Below are positions 1 through 6,335 of a DNA stretch of 6,342 bases, one piece after another (the stretch's first letter is position 1; each line of letters begins with the position of its first letter). Both the position numbers and the translations under genes were made by a program. The stretch comes from an uncultured Lachnospiraceae bacterium (GTDB taxonomy: Bacteria; Bacillota; Clostridia; Lachnospirales; Lachnospiraceae): contig CAJUAE010000104.1 of the NCBI GenBank assembly GCA_910583965.1, forward strand, positions 1-6,342, read 5' to 3'. Under the pieces are notes generated by a model. The model was not told the origin of the DNA. It searched no databases and saw only the letters and a list, made by a program, of their open reading frames with translations.

Positions 1-939
1 TAATTTATAGCAATCTAATTTAATGGCTGTCCGATAAGTTATTTTGCGTTTTAGTCGCTCGTGATAAAAAACAGATTCCAGCCGTTGTTCAAAAGCTTCA
101 ATAAAAAGTTTGCGCCCTTCTTCGTTAAGTAAACAATAGTTGACTTTCCTATCGAAGTGTTTTTCCACCTGCAATCTCCTATTGTTTACCAACTCAAAGA
201 TTGTTCTATAAACAATGACTGGTTTAAATACCTCACACAAATCAAGACTTAGAGAAAAACGCCCCTCTGATGGTTCATGCAAAAAACTGATTCGTTGATC
301 CAAATGTGTTCTGTAAATCGCTGAGATTGTCTTGGTGTAAAGAAGTGTATTTCCAAAGGAAACCAATGCGTTTATCGGATTATCAGGAGGACGCTTCACA
401 CGCTTATTCATAACAAAATCCTCTGGTAAAAAATATTTAAAATTAGCATAAAATCTTGCCCATACTTCTCCCTCAACAGACATCAGTTCAGTTATTTTTT
501 CTGATAAATCCACATTCTTGTGAAATTCTTTTCTAATCCAGTCAGTTGTTGTCTTTACTTCTTTTTTATCATGCTTGTAATAATGATACAAGATTTCATA
601 GATATTTTCTCCAATTCCATGTACAATTGCCTTTGCAATCTCCATACGTCGATTCTCATAGGCATAAACTTGTTTTATTAATAGTTTTCCACTGCAATAC
701 TGTTCTCTTGGATAGTAAGTACCACTATATCCACCATAATAATTAAAGAAATGTATTACGACATGGTTCGATGCTAGAAAGTCTAAAAGTTTTGTGTTGA
801 TACTCACTTCATTTAGACAATAAATTTCCTTGGTATTCTCTATTGGTATATAGACATTTTTCCCATCTCTACGAAAACATAATGAATTATCTTTGCGGGT
901 CAACTCTCCCTGTGACATGATATATCGCGTACTTCCCAT
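1..939 (-). CDS. cas1: CRISPR-associated endonuclease Cas1, type I-B (C-terminus cut by window edge)
   Basis: This is the integrase of spacer acquisition; with Cas2 it inserts prespacers at the leader end of the CRISPR array. Reading the minus strand from 939 gives 313 codons with no stop before the window edge, so only a short C-terminal tail should be missing. The N-terminal beta domain is followed by the alpha-helical catalytic domain. The metal ligands of the Cas1 family are present: E156 in SVEGEVWARFY, H221 in SFLHEPSEGRFS, and D233 with E236 in SLSLDLCEVFKP. The NPINALVSFGNTLLY segment (just before residue 200) is also typical of Cas1. The start (MGSTRYIMSQGEL) is fixed by an in-frame TGA three codons upstream, and AAAGGGG lies 10 nt before the ATG. 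It follows cas4, as usual in type I-B, but after an unusually long 382-bp gap. Identity is certain; the exact C-terminus is unseen. Confidence 0.97.
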   Translation of the reverse strand, partial: MGSTRYIMSQGELTRKDNSLCFRRDGKNVYIPIENTKEIYCLNEVSINTKLLDFLASNHVVIHFFNYYGGYSGTYYPREQYCSGKLLIKQVYAYENRRMEIAKAIVHGIGENIYEILYHYYKHDKKEVKTTTDWIRKEFHKNVDLSEKITELMSVEGEVWARFYANFKYFLPEDFVMNKRVKRPPDNPINALVSFGNTLLYTKTISAIYRTHLDQRISFLHEPSEGRFSLSLDLCEVFKPVIVYRTIFELVNNRRLQVEKHFDRKVNYCLLNEEGRKLFIEAFEQRLESVFYHERLKRKITYRTAIKLDCYKL

Positions 940-1321
940 CTTTCTTCATCCCCTTTGTTGTACAAATAGCTTCTTGTATTCTTCCACTACTTATCTTTAC
1001 AATAAACTTTCTGTTAAATGCGCAAACGTTTTATCACTGTACTTTTTAGTCTTTAAATATTTGGAGAAAACTATATAAATTTATTATGGTATGTAAGTTG
1101 ATTCTATGTTGCAAAGCATACTTGCGTTTTTCGCGGACAGTAAAAGAATTATCAAGTATCGCGGATTCTATGTTACAAAGCATACTTGCGTTTCCGCTAA
1201 AAATTTTGGTGTTGGAAATGCAAGTTAATTCTATGTTGCTAAAAATGTTAATGGTATTCTTAAATCAATGTACCACAGATCGAGCAAAAATCTTCTTACA
1301 ATATCAAACATAAATAAAAGT
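940..1321. other. Long cas4-cas1 intergenic region with repeat element, no convincing gene
   Basis: This gap separates the cas4 stop from the cas1 start. These two genes are usually adjacent or overlapping in type I-B operons, so 382 bp is unusual. Its middle (about 1091-1239) carries three direct repeats, described separately. The cas1-proximal part (940-1090) is AT-rich and otherwise featureless apart from the cas1 ribosome binding site (AAAGGGG at 956-950). The cas4-proximal part (1240-1321) holds only a 26-residue minus-strand reading frame without a ribosome binding site. A 10-bp palindrome TTTATATAAA at 1321-1330 sits over the cas4 stop codon. I see no T-tract terminator and no strong sigma-70 promoter. 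Open frames on both strands across the repeats do not look like protein, and the 64-bp period throws successive repeats into different frames. Confidence 0.7.
1091..1239. repeat. Three direct repeats at 63-64 bp period, CRISPR-like mini-array
   Basis: Plus-strand copies: A at 1100-1129, B at 1164-1193 and a truncated C from 1227 to 1239. A and B are 30 bp and differ at one base (GATTCTATGTT, then G or A, then CAAAGCATACTTGCGTTT). C keeps only the first 13 bp, with one change. The separating segments are 34 bp (1130-1163) and 33 bp (1194-1226) and are not alike. A and C also share their upstream flank: 1091-1112 and 1218-1239 match at 20 of 22 bases. Copy A can form a small hairpin, GCAAAG-CATA-CTTGC, with one bulged A. 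After both A and B, GCG-TTT(TT or C)-CGC allows a second short stem. The 30-bp repeats, 33-34 bp spacers and a terminal copy decayed at its 3' end resemble a very short CRISPR array. The repeat lacks the ATTGAAAC-type end common in type I-B, so it may not match the main array. Binding sites for a regulator are the main alternative. Confidence 0.6.
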
Positions 1322-1831
1322 TTATATAAAACAATACTCATAATATGCACATTTTTTGCAACCAGCCCGTTCATCAACTTCTGGGATAGTATCCGATTGA
1401 AGCAATTTTTCAATTTGTATCTCAATCTGCTTTAATTGTTTTTCTTCTGCATCCTTCAGTTCAAGAATCATTGTTGCTTTTTTGGATTTATTTTTTTCTA
1501 CAAATTCTAATTTTCCCTTTCTAATAATTCCTTTATCTTTTAGAATTTTTAGGTAAAAATAGAGCTGCCATTTACTAGCTTCTATATCTGCATCCGATTT
1601 TTTTGTTTCTGTCAAATATTCGGCTGTCAATTTATCCAATCGAATATTCTCAATTGCAATTTCTGTATTCTCGCTTTCCCCCGCCTTGACTTCGTGAATT
1701 GCGCGTCCAATCTGAACAAGCTCGCTATTATCCTCGAGATTTAATCGATTTCCATGCAGATAACATTGTCTTTTACAATGAAAAAAATAATTGATAAGCG
1801 TTCCATTCACTCGCGTATGATTAAATGTCAA
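1322..1831 (-). CDS. cas4: CRISPR-associated exonuclease Cas4 (Fe-S cluster, RecB-like), TTG start
   Basis: Cas4 works with Cas1-Cas2 to trim prespacers and to select those with the correct PAM. The 169-residue length is normal for a type I-B Cas4. The four iron-sulfur cysteines expected of the family are one near the N-terminus (C19 or C23 in CKRQC) and C158, C161 and C167 in the C-terminal CKKCAYYEYC. The RecB-type nuclease core is visible as H46 in GRAIHE, D66 in IRLDKL, E75 and K77 in LTETKKSD, and the QxxxY-type segment SKWQLYFYL near residues 86-94. The start is TTG at 1831-1829, giving MTFNHTRVNG; it is supported by AGGAGGT seven bases upstream. The start codon lies inside the end of cas3 (11-bp overlap), so translation is probably coupled. 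The next gene is cas1, after a long gap. Identity is secure from motifs and context. Confidence 0.96.
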   Translation of the reverse strand: MTFNHTRVNGTLINYFFHCKRQCYLHGNRLNLEDNSELVQIGRAIHEVKAGESENTEIAIENIRLDKLTAEYLTETKKSDADIEASKWQLYFYLKILKDKGIIRKGKLEFVEKNKSKKATMILELKDAEEKQLKQIEIQIEKLLQSDTIPEVDERAGCKKCAYYEYCFI

Positions 1832-4379
1832 TAAACAGACCTCCTTTTTCCTCCAGTTTCTTTTTATCTAACCTGTCATCGACAAAAAAATCTTCCCCGT
1901 TTTCTATACAATAAATTTCACCCACTCTGTCCGTATAAGTGATGTCTGAATTTTTCTTTATCTGGTAAATAAAAAGATTGAGTTTGCTGCTGATTTCGGA
2001 TAGTTTGACACGAAATTGGGCATAGTCTTTTGGCGGTTTGCTAAGAATTTGCTTGTATTGATTCCATAGTTCTTTGCCGTCAATCGTTTTCCCATCTGCC
2101 AGAACAATTGTCCGCGCTAGGAAGACAGACATTCTCCACTGATCTTCCTCAATCAGTTGCATTCTTTCCATTATTTTCCGAAAGTTTAAAGAACCGACAT
2201 CTTCCATAAATGTTTCAATTCCAATAGAATCCGATGCATTATTCCGATTATTTTGAATAACCTTCATAACTTGTCCATAATACTCTGAAAAATTCTTTTC
2301 TATTAAAAGTTGCTGCATTTGGACATTTTTTAATGTGAACTGTTCACTGACTCTGTAGTCATTTTCACCGTAAATGCGCTTTGCTGGATATAAGTCAAAA
2401 TAAAATACAATGCCATTTCGATGCGCATTTCTATTAATTCTTCCTATAAATTGTTCTTCGCTGTCCAATGTACTGATATCTTTGTATCCAATATCCATAT
2501 CGATATCGATTCCAGCTTCCACAACCTGCGTTGCAATCAAAATATATCCACTTTGCGCAAAATTTTCTGTCTTAATACGTTGTAGTATCTTTTCTCTATC
2601 AACCGAATTGTCATCGCCAGTCATGCGGTCCACTACAGCCTTTATCTCTATGTCTGATGCCAGTTTATCAAAAAATCGATATGCCATTTCCTTTTGAATA
2701 AACTCAACCAAAATCTTTTTCTTTGTTTTTGCCTGTTCTTTTATGTGCAAATACAATGCATTTTCATCAAAATTCTGTTCCTTTAACAATTCATAGGAAA
2801 TCTCAACGCGGTTTTGAAATCTTTTGTCACAAAAGTAAAATTCCCGATTTTCAATCAAATGTATAACCCCGTCTTTTTTTCCAGTCAAGACAGTCAGATT
2901 GGGTAATGTAGCAGACATAACGAGCACTTTGCAGTGTAAATATTTGCAGAAATACTGTAAGAACATCATAATTTCTGTCCAGATAGCATTCTTGTAACTT
3001 TGAATTTCATCTAACACAATCACGCTTCCCACAAGCTGATGAAATCCAAAGATAGCCTCCCTTTCTGTTCCAAACATCGTTTGAAAAAGACTTGCATGTG
3101 TTGTTAATAAAATTGGATAATTTAAAAATTGTCTGTCTAATAAAGACTTACTCCAATTGCATTCAGACCAGTTTTCTTCAAACTCTTGGTGATTTTCTGC
3201 TAATTTTTCATCGCGTTTAATTGGTGTTATTGAATTGACAATAGCAACCCTTTTTAAAATATCCTCTCCCTCAAACATTTCCTCCAAGCTTGCCTTATTC
3301 TGTTCTACTAGATTATTAAAAGGATAGACATAAATAATTTTGCCCATACCACGCTCTGCAAGATGAAAACTGCAATTAAATCCGGTATTACTTTTTCCAC
3401 AGCCTGTTGGTGCTTCGAGATAAAAGATATCTTCATGGGAATTTTTAATAAGATTTTGTTCTGCCTCATAGAAAAGCATTGTTCTTAGATAATTGATGTC
3501 TTTTCCATCATCTGTTACATTTTGAGGCTGAAATGCTCGAATTGCTTGCATTCTTTTTGTTTTTTCAAAAGATTCTCTCAGATTTGTTAGTTCTCTGATA
3601 GAACCAAAGTCTTTGATTTCTGTCCCTGTCATATATTCATTTGTCGCATAGTAATCACATGCCGTCAACAAAGAAAACAGCAATTTTGTATAACAAAATT
3701 TTGCAAATTTACGATCTTCTGTCTCCTTTTTTGCTCTGCGCAAAATTCCTACATAACTTTCAACAGACCGCTTGGAATACTTGCCTTTATAAATCTGATG
3801 ATAGCACCGCTCTATCATTTGTGTGTCCATATTACTAAGTTTACCACCTGGCTGAATCGCAGTAACAAACTCAGCGAAATTAGACAAATTAGAATGGTGC
3901 TTCATAATTAGATATGCATTAACACATAAAATTTCATAAAGTTTTATCAATATCTCTCTATTGATTGATATTTTTTCTTGCATTTGTTCCAATTGTGCAA
4001 CATGATAATCCAAATAGATATACGCAGAAAGCGCAGCATGATTTTTTTCGTACAATTTGGGTATTATTATCTTATCAAAAGCTTTGTTTTCCATTGCTTT
4101 TTGTTGAAATATCGGATTTATTTTTCCTGTATCATGAAATAAAATCACATCTTGCATGGATTGCCAAAACCAATCTGCATACTTTTTCTCTGTGTCGCCT
4201 GTCAACACAGGCTCCATTGCCTCAAATGCCGCACGCATTTTTTCTTTATCTAACAGGCGCATAAAATACTTCTCACAGCGGTCTGTATGCTCCTGTAATG
4301 TCTCCTTCTGTGTCTCCACTTCTGAATTTTTGTGTGCATATACTGGTAACGTTAAATCTAATATCTCTGTAAGTTTCAT
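1821..4379 (-). CDS. cas3: CRISPR-associated helicase-nuclease Cas3, type I-B (HD domain fused)
   Basis: Cas3 is the effector nuclease of type I systems. Cascade recruits it to an R-loop, where it nicks, unwinds and degrades target DNA with ATP. The 852-residue protein has both halves. The N-terminal HD nuclease (about 1-250) shows H31, the HD pair H82-D83 in FHDTGK followed by NPIFQQ, H114 in NHAALSA, H161-H162 in KHHSN and D242 in ACDYYAT. The superfamily 2 helicase shows Walker A APTGCGKS at 323-330, the DEAH-type box as DEIQ at 457-460, motif III SAT at 489-491, ATQVVEAGIDID at 616-627, and motif VI QFIGRINR at 643-650. The rest is the accessory C-terminal region. All key residues are intact. 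The ATG at 4379 has AGGA seven bases upstream. A 240-bp gap separates it from cas5, unlike the tight cas7-cas5 and cas3-cas4 junctions, suggesting its own control. Confidence 0.98.
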   Translation of the reverse strand: MKLTEILDLTLPVYAHKNSEVETQKETLQEHTDRCEKYFMRLLDKEKMRAAFEAMEPVLTGDTEKKYADWFWQSMQDVILFHDTGKINPIFQQKAMENKAFDKIIIPKLYEKNHAALSAYIYLDYHVAQLEQMQEKISINREILIKLYEILCVNAYLIMKHHSNLSNFAEFVTAIQPGGKLSNMDTQMIERCYHQIYKGKYSKRSVESYVGILRRAKKETEDRKFAKFCYTKLLFSLLTACDYYATNEYMTGTEIKDFGSIRELTNLRESFEKTKRMQAIRAFQPQNVTDDGKDINYLRTMLFYEAEQNLIKNSHEDIFYLEAPTGCGKSNTGFNCSFHLAERGMGKIIYVYPFNNLVEQNKASLEEMFEGEDILKRVAIVNSITPIKRDEKLAENHQEFEENWSECNWSKSLLDRQFLNYPILLTTHASLFQTMFGTEREAIFGFHQLVGSVIVLDEIQSYKNAIWTEIMMFLQYFCKYLHCKVLVMSATLPNLTVLTGKKDGVIHLIENREFYFCDKRFQNRVEISYELLKEQNFDENALYLHIKEQAKTKKKILVEFIQKEMAYRFFDKLASDIEIKAVVDRMTGDDNSVDREKILQRIKTENFAQSGYILIATQVVEAGIDIDMDIGYKDISTLDSEEQFIGRINRNAHRNGIVFYFDLYPAKRIYGENDYRVSEQFTLKNVQMQQLLIEKNFSEYYGQVMKVIQNNRNNASDSIGIETFMEDVGSLNFRKIMERMQLIEEDQWRMSVFLARTIVLADGKTIDGKELWNQYKQILSKPPKDYAQFRVKLSEISSKLNLFIYQIKKNSDITYTDRVGEIYCIENGEDFFVDDRLDKKKLEEKGGLFIDI
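1839..1845 (-). promoter_or_regulatory. Strong Shine-Dalgarno that fixes the cas4 TTG start
   Basis: The minus strand reads AGGAGGT here, near-perfect complementarity to the 16S rRNA tail, seven bases before the TTG at 1831-1829. It lies inside the 3' end of cas3. No in-frame ATG lies near this site, so the motif decides the start and probably offsets the weaker TTG codon. Confidence 0.85.
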
Positions 4380-4405
4380 TTTTTTATCCTATTTTCTAAT
4401 AACAT

Positions 4406-4525
4406 TTTACAACTTTTTAGATTTTACTCAAATAATCGTTTAAAACGTAGTCAACAACTCCACAGAAAACTGACGAAATTTATTCACTAAGAAACCATCG
4501 ATTTATTTTTTTTTAAAGTTGTAAA
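4406..4525. repeat. 11-bp inverted repeat bracketing the cas3 leader
   Basis: TTTACAACTTT at 4406-4416 is exactly complementary to AAAGTTGTAAA at 4515-4525, with 98 bp between. In a minus-strand transcript the arms could pair and close a large loop ending about 26 bases before the cas3 start codon, close to the AGGA ribosome binding site. The arms are AT-rich, so a chance match in low-GC DNA is possible. The perfect length and the position are the reasons to list it. Confidence 0.4.
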
Positions 4526-4541
4526 CTGATATTCTCCTAAT

Positions 4542-4571
4542 TGAGTAGAGAAAATTTATTTTCCCTACTCA
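4542..4571. promoter_or_regulatory. 30-bp imperfect palindrome upstream of cas3 (operator or RNA hairpin)
   Basis: The arms 4542-4554 (TGAGTAGAGAAAA) and 4559-4571 (TTTTCCCTACTCA) are complementary at 12 of 13 positions, with a single A/C mismatch and a four-base centre TTTA. There is no T run on either side in either direction, so it is a poor intrinsic terminator. It overlaps the putative -10 element and start point of a minus-strand promoter, the usual place for a repressor operator. It would also form a stable hairpin in read-through RNA from cas5. Confidence 0.6.
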
Positions 4572-4595
4572 TATATTAGTCAAATTTACTGTCAA
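4568..4595 (-). promoter_or_regulatory. Putative sigma-70 promoter for cas3-cas4-cas1
   Basis: On the minus strand a perfect -35 box TTGACA (4595-4590) is followed, after 16 bases, by TATGAG (4573-4568), which matches four of six positions of the -10 consensus. Transcription would start near 4561 and run into cas3, leaving a leader of about 180 bases. The -35 is convincing and the -10 weak, so the promoter may need an activator or may be only fortuitous. Confidence 0.4.
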
Positions 4596-4619
4596 TTTTC
4601 TTACATATATTTTAGAGTA

Positions 4620-5333
4620 TTAATAAAACACAACCTGTTTTCCATCCACTTTCCAGACAGTATTTTTTATATTGCTAAGAATCATATCCGTATAGACAAA
4701 CCGTTGTAATTGATATTGATTTGTCTCCTCATCAAGTCCGATAGGAAGTGCTTCTTCATATTTAAAACCACCAAATAGATTTTCATCTGCATCAATTTCT
4801 GCCATATCTTTTGGAAAAAGACAATCGAGTTGTTCTATATTTTCTTGGACATTCCCCTCAACAATTGATTCTTGTGTGATATCTGCCAGATGATCATTTT
4901 TGCCGAGGTACGGAATATAAATACACCTTCGTTCTATAATACTATCTGCCAATTTTTTTGCCTCATCGCAATCTAACAACACCAAAATATCCCACGATGG
5001 ATACTCAAGCCACTGCTCTTTTACAATCAGATTCCCTCCCTGTTCCCGCGATGCATAGCCAACAGAATTATTAAAGCAACTAATTTTTTTGGAGAAATAT
5101 CCTTTTTGTGCATTGGGCAAAATACTGATTTGGAGTGATTTTAAGGTTTGATAATACGCCGGATACTTGTCTGATTTCTGCTGATTATATCCTTTATATC
5201 CCAAAATCGCACCAAACATTCCTAGAAGCGCGGGCTTATGAATCTGTCCATAGGTATAGTAGTAGATTGCATTGACCTCTGGCTTTTTGAACATTGCCTG
5301 TTTTCCAGACAAAGTAAATTTCAAAATTTCCAT
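4620..5333 (-). CDS. cas5: Type I-B Cascade subunit Cas5 (Cas5b/Csh family)
   Basis: Cas5 is the RAMP-fold subunit that caps one end of the Cas7 filament and holds the 5' handle of the crRNA next to Cas8. The 237-residue length suits the family. The N-terminus is the clearest signature: MEILKFTLSGKQAMFKKPEV followed by an aromatic YYYTYGQIHKPALLG and the hydrophobic MFGAILGYKGY segment (about residues 24-49), the conserved opening beta strand and first helix of Cas5h-type proteins. Unlike the Cas5d proteins of type I-C, a crRNA-processing role is not expected; Cas6 should do that. The ATG at 5333 lies six bases after the cas7 stop. AGGA lies 13 bases upstream within the end of cas7, too far to be a strong site, so coupling to cas7 translation is likely. 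No frame damage is seen. The family call is firm; the subtype rests on context and the N-terminal motif. Confidence 0.93.
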   Translation of the reverse strand: MEILKFTLSGKQAMFKKPEVNAIYYYTYGQIHKPALLGMFGAILGYKGYNQQKSDKYPAYYQTLKSLQISILPNAQKGYFSKKISCFNNSVGYASREQGGNLIVKEQWLEYPSWDILVLLDCDEAKKLADSIIERRCIYIPYLGKNDHLADITQESIVEGNVQENIEQLDCLFPKDMAEIDADENLFGGFKYEEALPIGLDEETNQYQLQRFVYTDMILSNIKNTVWKVDGKQVVFY

Positions 5334-5339
5334 ACGATT

Positions 5340-6290
5340 CTACAATTCCTTTCGCGTAAAAATATGATACATTTTTACATCTGAAATATCCGTTTCCAAC
5401 TTTGTTGTAAATGGATTATAATAAATTTCTACTGCGTTTATTCTTGTGGCAAATTCCTGTAATAGATTGCTACAATTCACTCGAATAATATTCTTTTCTT
5501 CATTGTTGTGTTCAAACTGAATATATGTGGCAAGATTCGGCAAGTACACATCTTCTTGTGTTTCAATAAACAGTCCAAATTCATTCTCACAGCCTACTTT
5601 TGCATTGGTTGCAAAAGAAGTTGCCGCACACAGCGCAGTCTCTTTAAATTTTTGATAATCCTCTTGTGTATATCCTTGTGTAACGCCTAGTTCAACATAT
5701 TCTTTGTACGCTTTTGGATTAATGCTAAACGGATAAAAATAATGTGCCTCGTCACTTACAATTTTTGTGCCTAGAGATGAATTTTTTGCTTCCTCTCCGT
5801 CTTTTGCTTTTTGTGATGCTTTTGCATCTCGAAATGGGGAGAGAATCTGCTGTTCTTGCGGCGCACTATCTGCATATTTATTAAATCCTTGACCAAACTG
5901 TACAGCACCTGTTATTGAAATATTACAGCCCTTCTCTGCAAAAGTGGCACCAAAATTTTTGACATCCACTGCACAAAACAAATTTGTCAAAACATTGTTT
6001 GCATTTGTTGTATCCTCCGAATGAAAAAGTTGTTTATAGCGCTCCAACAGTGTTTTTGGAATAATATTATTGACTGTGTTTTTTTTGTCTGGAACGATTT
6101 CCATAGATTTTATGTATAAAACCTTTTCTCCACTTTCATCCCACATCTTTTTCATTGGATACTTAAACGCTTTGTCACTTCCAAAAATTTCCCCCTTGGA
6201 AGTTGTCTTGGGATATCCGCTAAAATCGGCATTCCAATTTGCCATAATTGATGAGATTCCCATCACGCCATACACTCTTTGTTTCATCAT
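5340..6290 (-). CDS. cas7: Type I-B Cascade backbone subunit Cas7 (Csh2-like)
   Basis: Cas7 is the multi-copy RAMP-fold subunit that polymerises along the crRNA spacer and forms the backbone of the Cascade surveillance complex. The 316-residue length fits. Segments recognised from firmicute type I-B Cas7 proteins are RVYGVMGISSIMANWNADFS (residues 5-24), IFGSDKAFKYPMKKMW (35-50), the DVKNFGATFA motif (109-118; compare the D-x-x-x-FG-x-x-F of PF05107 Cas7 proteins), ITGAVQFGQGFN (126-137) and LGTKIVSDEAHYFYPFS (173-189). A lysine-rich stretch around 155-170 is probably a flexible loop. The first ATG of an ATGATG pair is used because GGAGG (6304-6300) lies nine bases upstream. It is followed closely by cas5. 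A hairpin lies just upstream. Cas8b would be expected before it, outside the window. The exact Cas7 subfamily name is the least certain point. Confidence 0.93.
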   Translation of the reverse strand: MMKQRVYGVMGISSIMANWNADFSGYPKTTSKGEIFGSDKAFKYPMKKMWDESGEKVLYIKSMEIVPDKKNTVNNIIPKTLLERYKQLFHSEDTTNANNVLTNLFCAVDVKNFGATFAEKGCNISITGAVQFGQGFNKYADSAPQEQQILSPFRDAKASQKAKDGEEAKNSSLGTKIVSDEAHYFYPFSINPKAYKEYVELGVTQGYTQEDYQKFKETALCAATSFATNAKVGCENEFGLFIETQEDVYLPNLATYIQFEHNNEEKNIIRVNCSNLLQEFATRINAVEIYYNPFTTKLETDISDVKMYHIFTRKEL

Positions 6291-6314
6291 TTTTATTTTC
6301 CTCCATTTCCTGTT

Positions 6315-6335
6315 TATAGACGCACAACGTCTATA
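6315..6335 (-). promoter_or_regulatory. 8-bp perfect hairpin upstream of cas7
   Basis: TATAGACG and CGTCTATA are fully complementary around the five-base loop CACAA. In the minus-strand transcript this stem ends about 10 bases before the GGAGG of cas7. No T run follows, so it is not an intrinsic terminator. It could be a processing site or a 5' stabiliser that raises cas7 expression above the upstream gene, fitting the several Cas7 copies per Cascade. A dimeric operator is the alternative. Confidence 0.5.

Larger units (their letters stand above)
4380..4619. other. cas5-cas3 intergenic region with regulatory-looking structure
   Basis: This 240-bp AT-rich gap contains no gene. In transcription order (right to left) it holds a putative promoter (4595-4568), a long imperfect palindrome (4571-4542), the right arm of an 11-bp inverted repeat (4525-4515), a T9 run on the plus strand (4506-4514), a short perfect palindrome CGTTTAAAACG (4437-4447), the left arm (4416-4406), and the cas3 ribosome binding site AGGA (4390-4387). 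I see no T-tract terminator that would end the upstream transcript. Confidence 0.6.

Noticed and set aside
546..1078. Two plus-strand frames of about 60 codons opposite and beyond cas1
   Set aside because: The first lies wholly, and the second partly, opposite the cas1 frame, which carries all catalytic residues. The translations look like random low-GC sequence.
1086..1313. Plus-strand 75-codon frame across the repeats in the cas4-cas1 gap
   Set aside because: It runs through direct repeats whose 64-bp period changes frame, so the repeats encode unrelated peptides, and I see no good ribosome binding site or recognisable domain.
2109..2116. 8-base match (TGTCCGCG) between the first mini-array segment and cas3
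   Set aside because: Eight bases are expected by chance in a window of this size, and the match does not extend.
3088..3098. 8-base match (ACTTGCAT) between the second mini-array segment, read on the minus strand, and cas3
   Set aside because: It is short, isolated and inside coding sequence, so chance is sufficient.
2410..4443. Plus-strand frames of 65-99 codons opposite cas3
   Set aside because: They lie antisense to a complete, motif-rich cas3 and have no family signature; they are by-products of its codon use.
4542..4571. Intrinsic terminator after cas5
   Set aside because: The hairpin is long, but neither strand has a T run directly after it, so termination is unlikely; an operator or RNA structure is a better reading.
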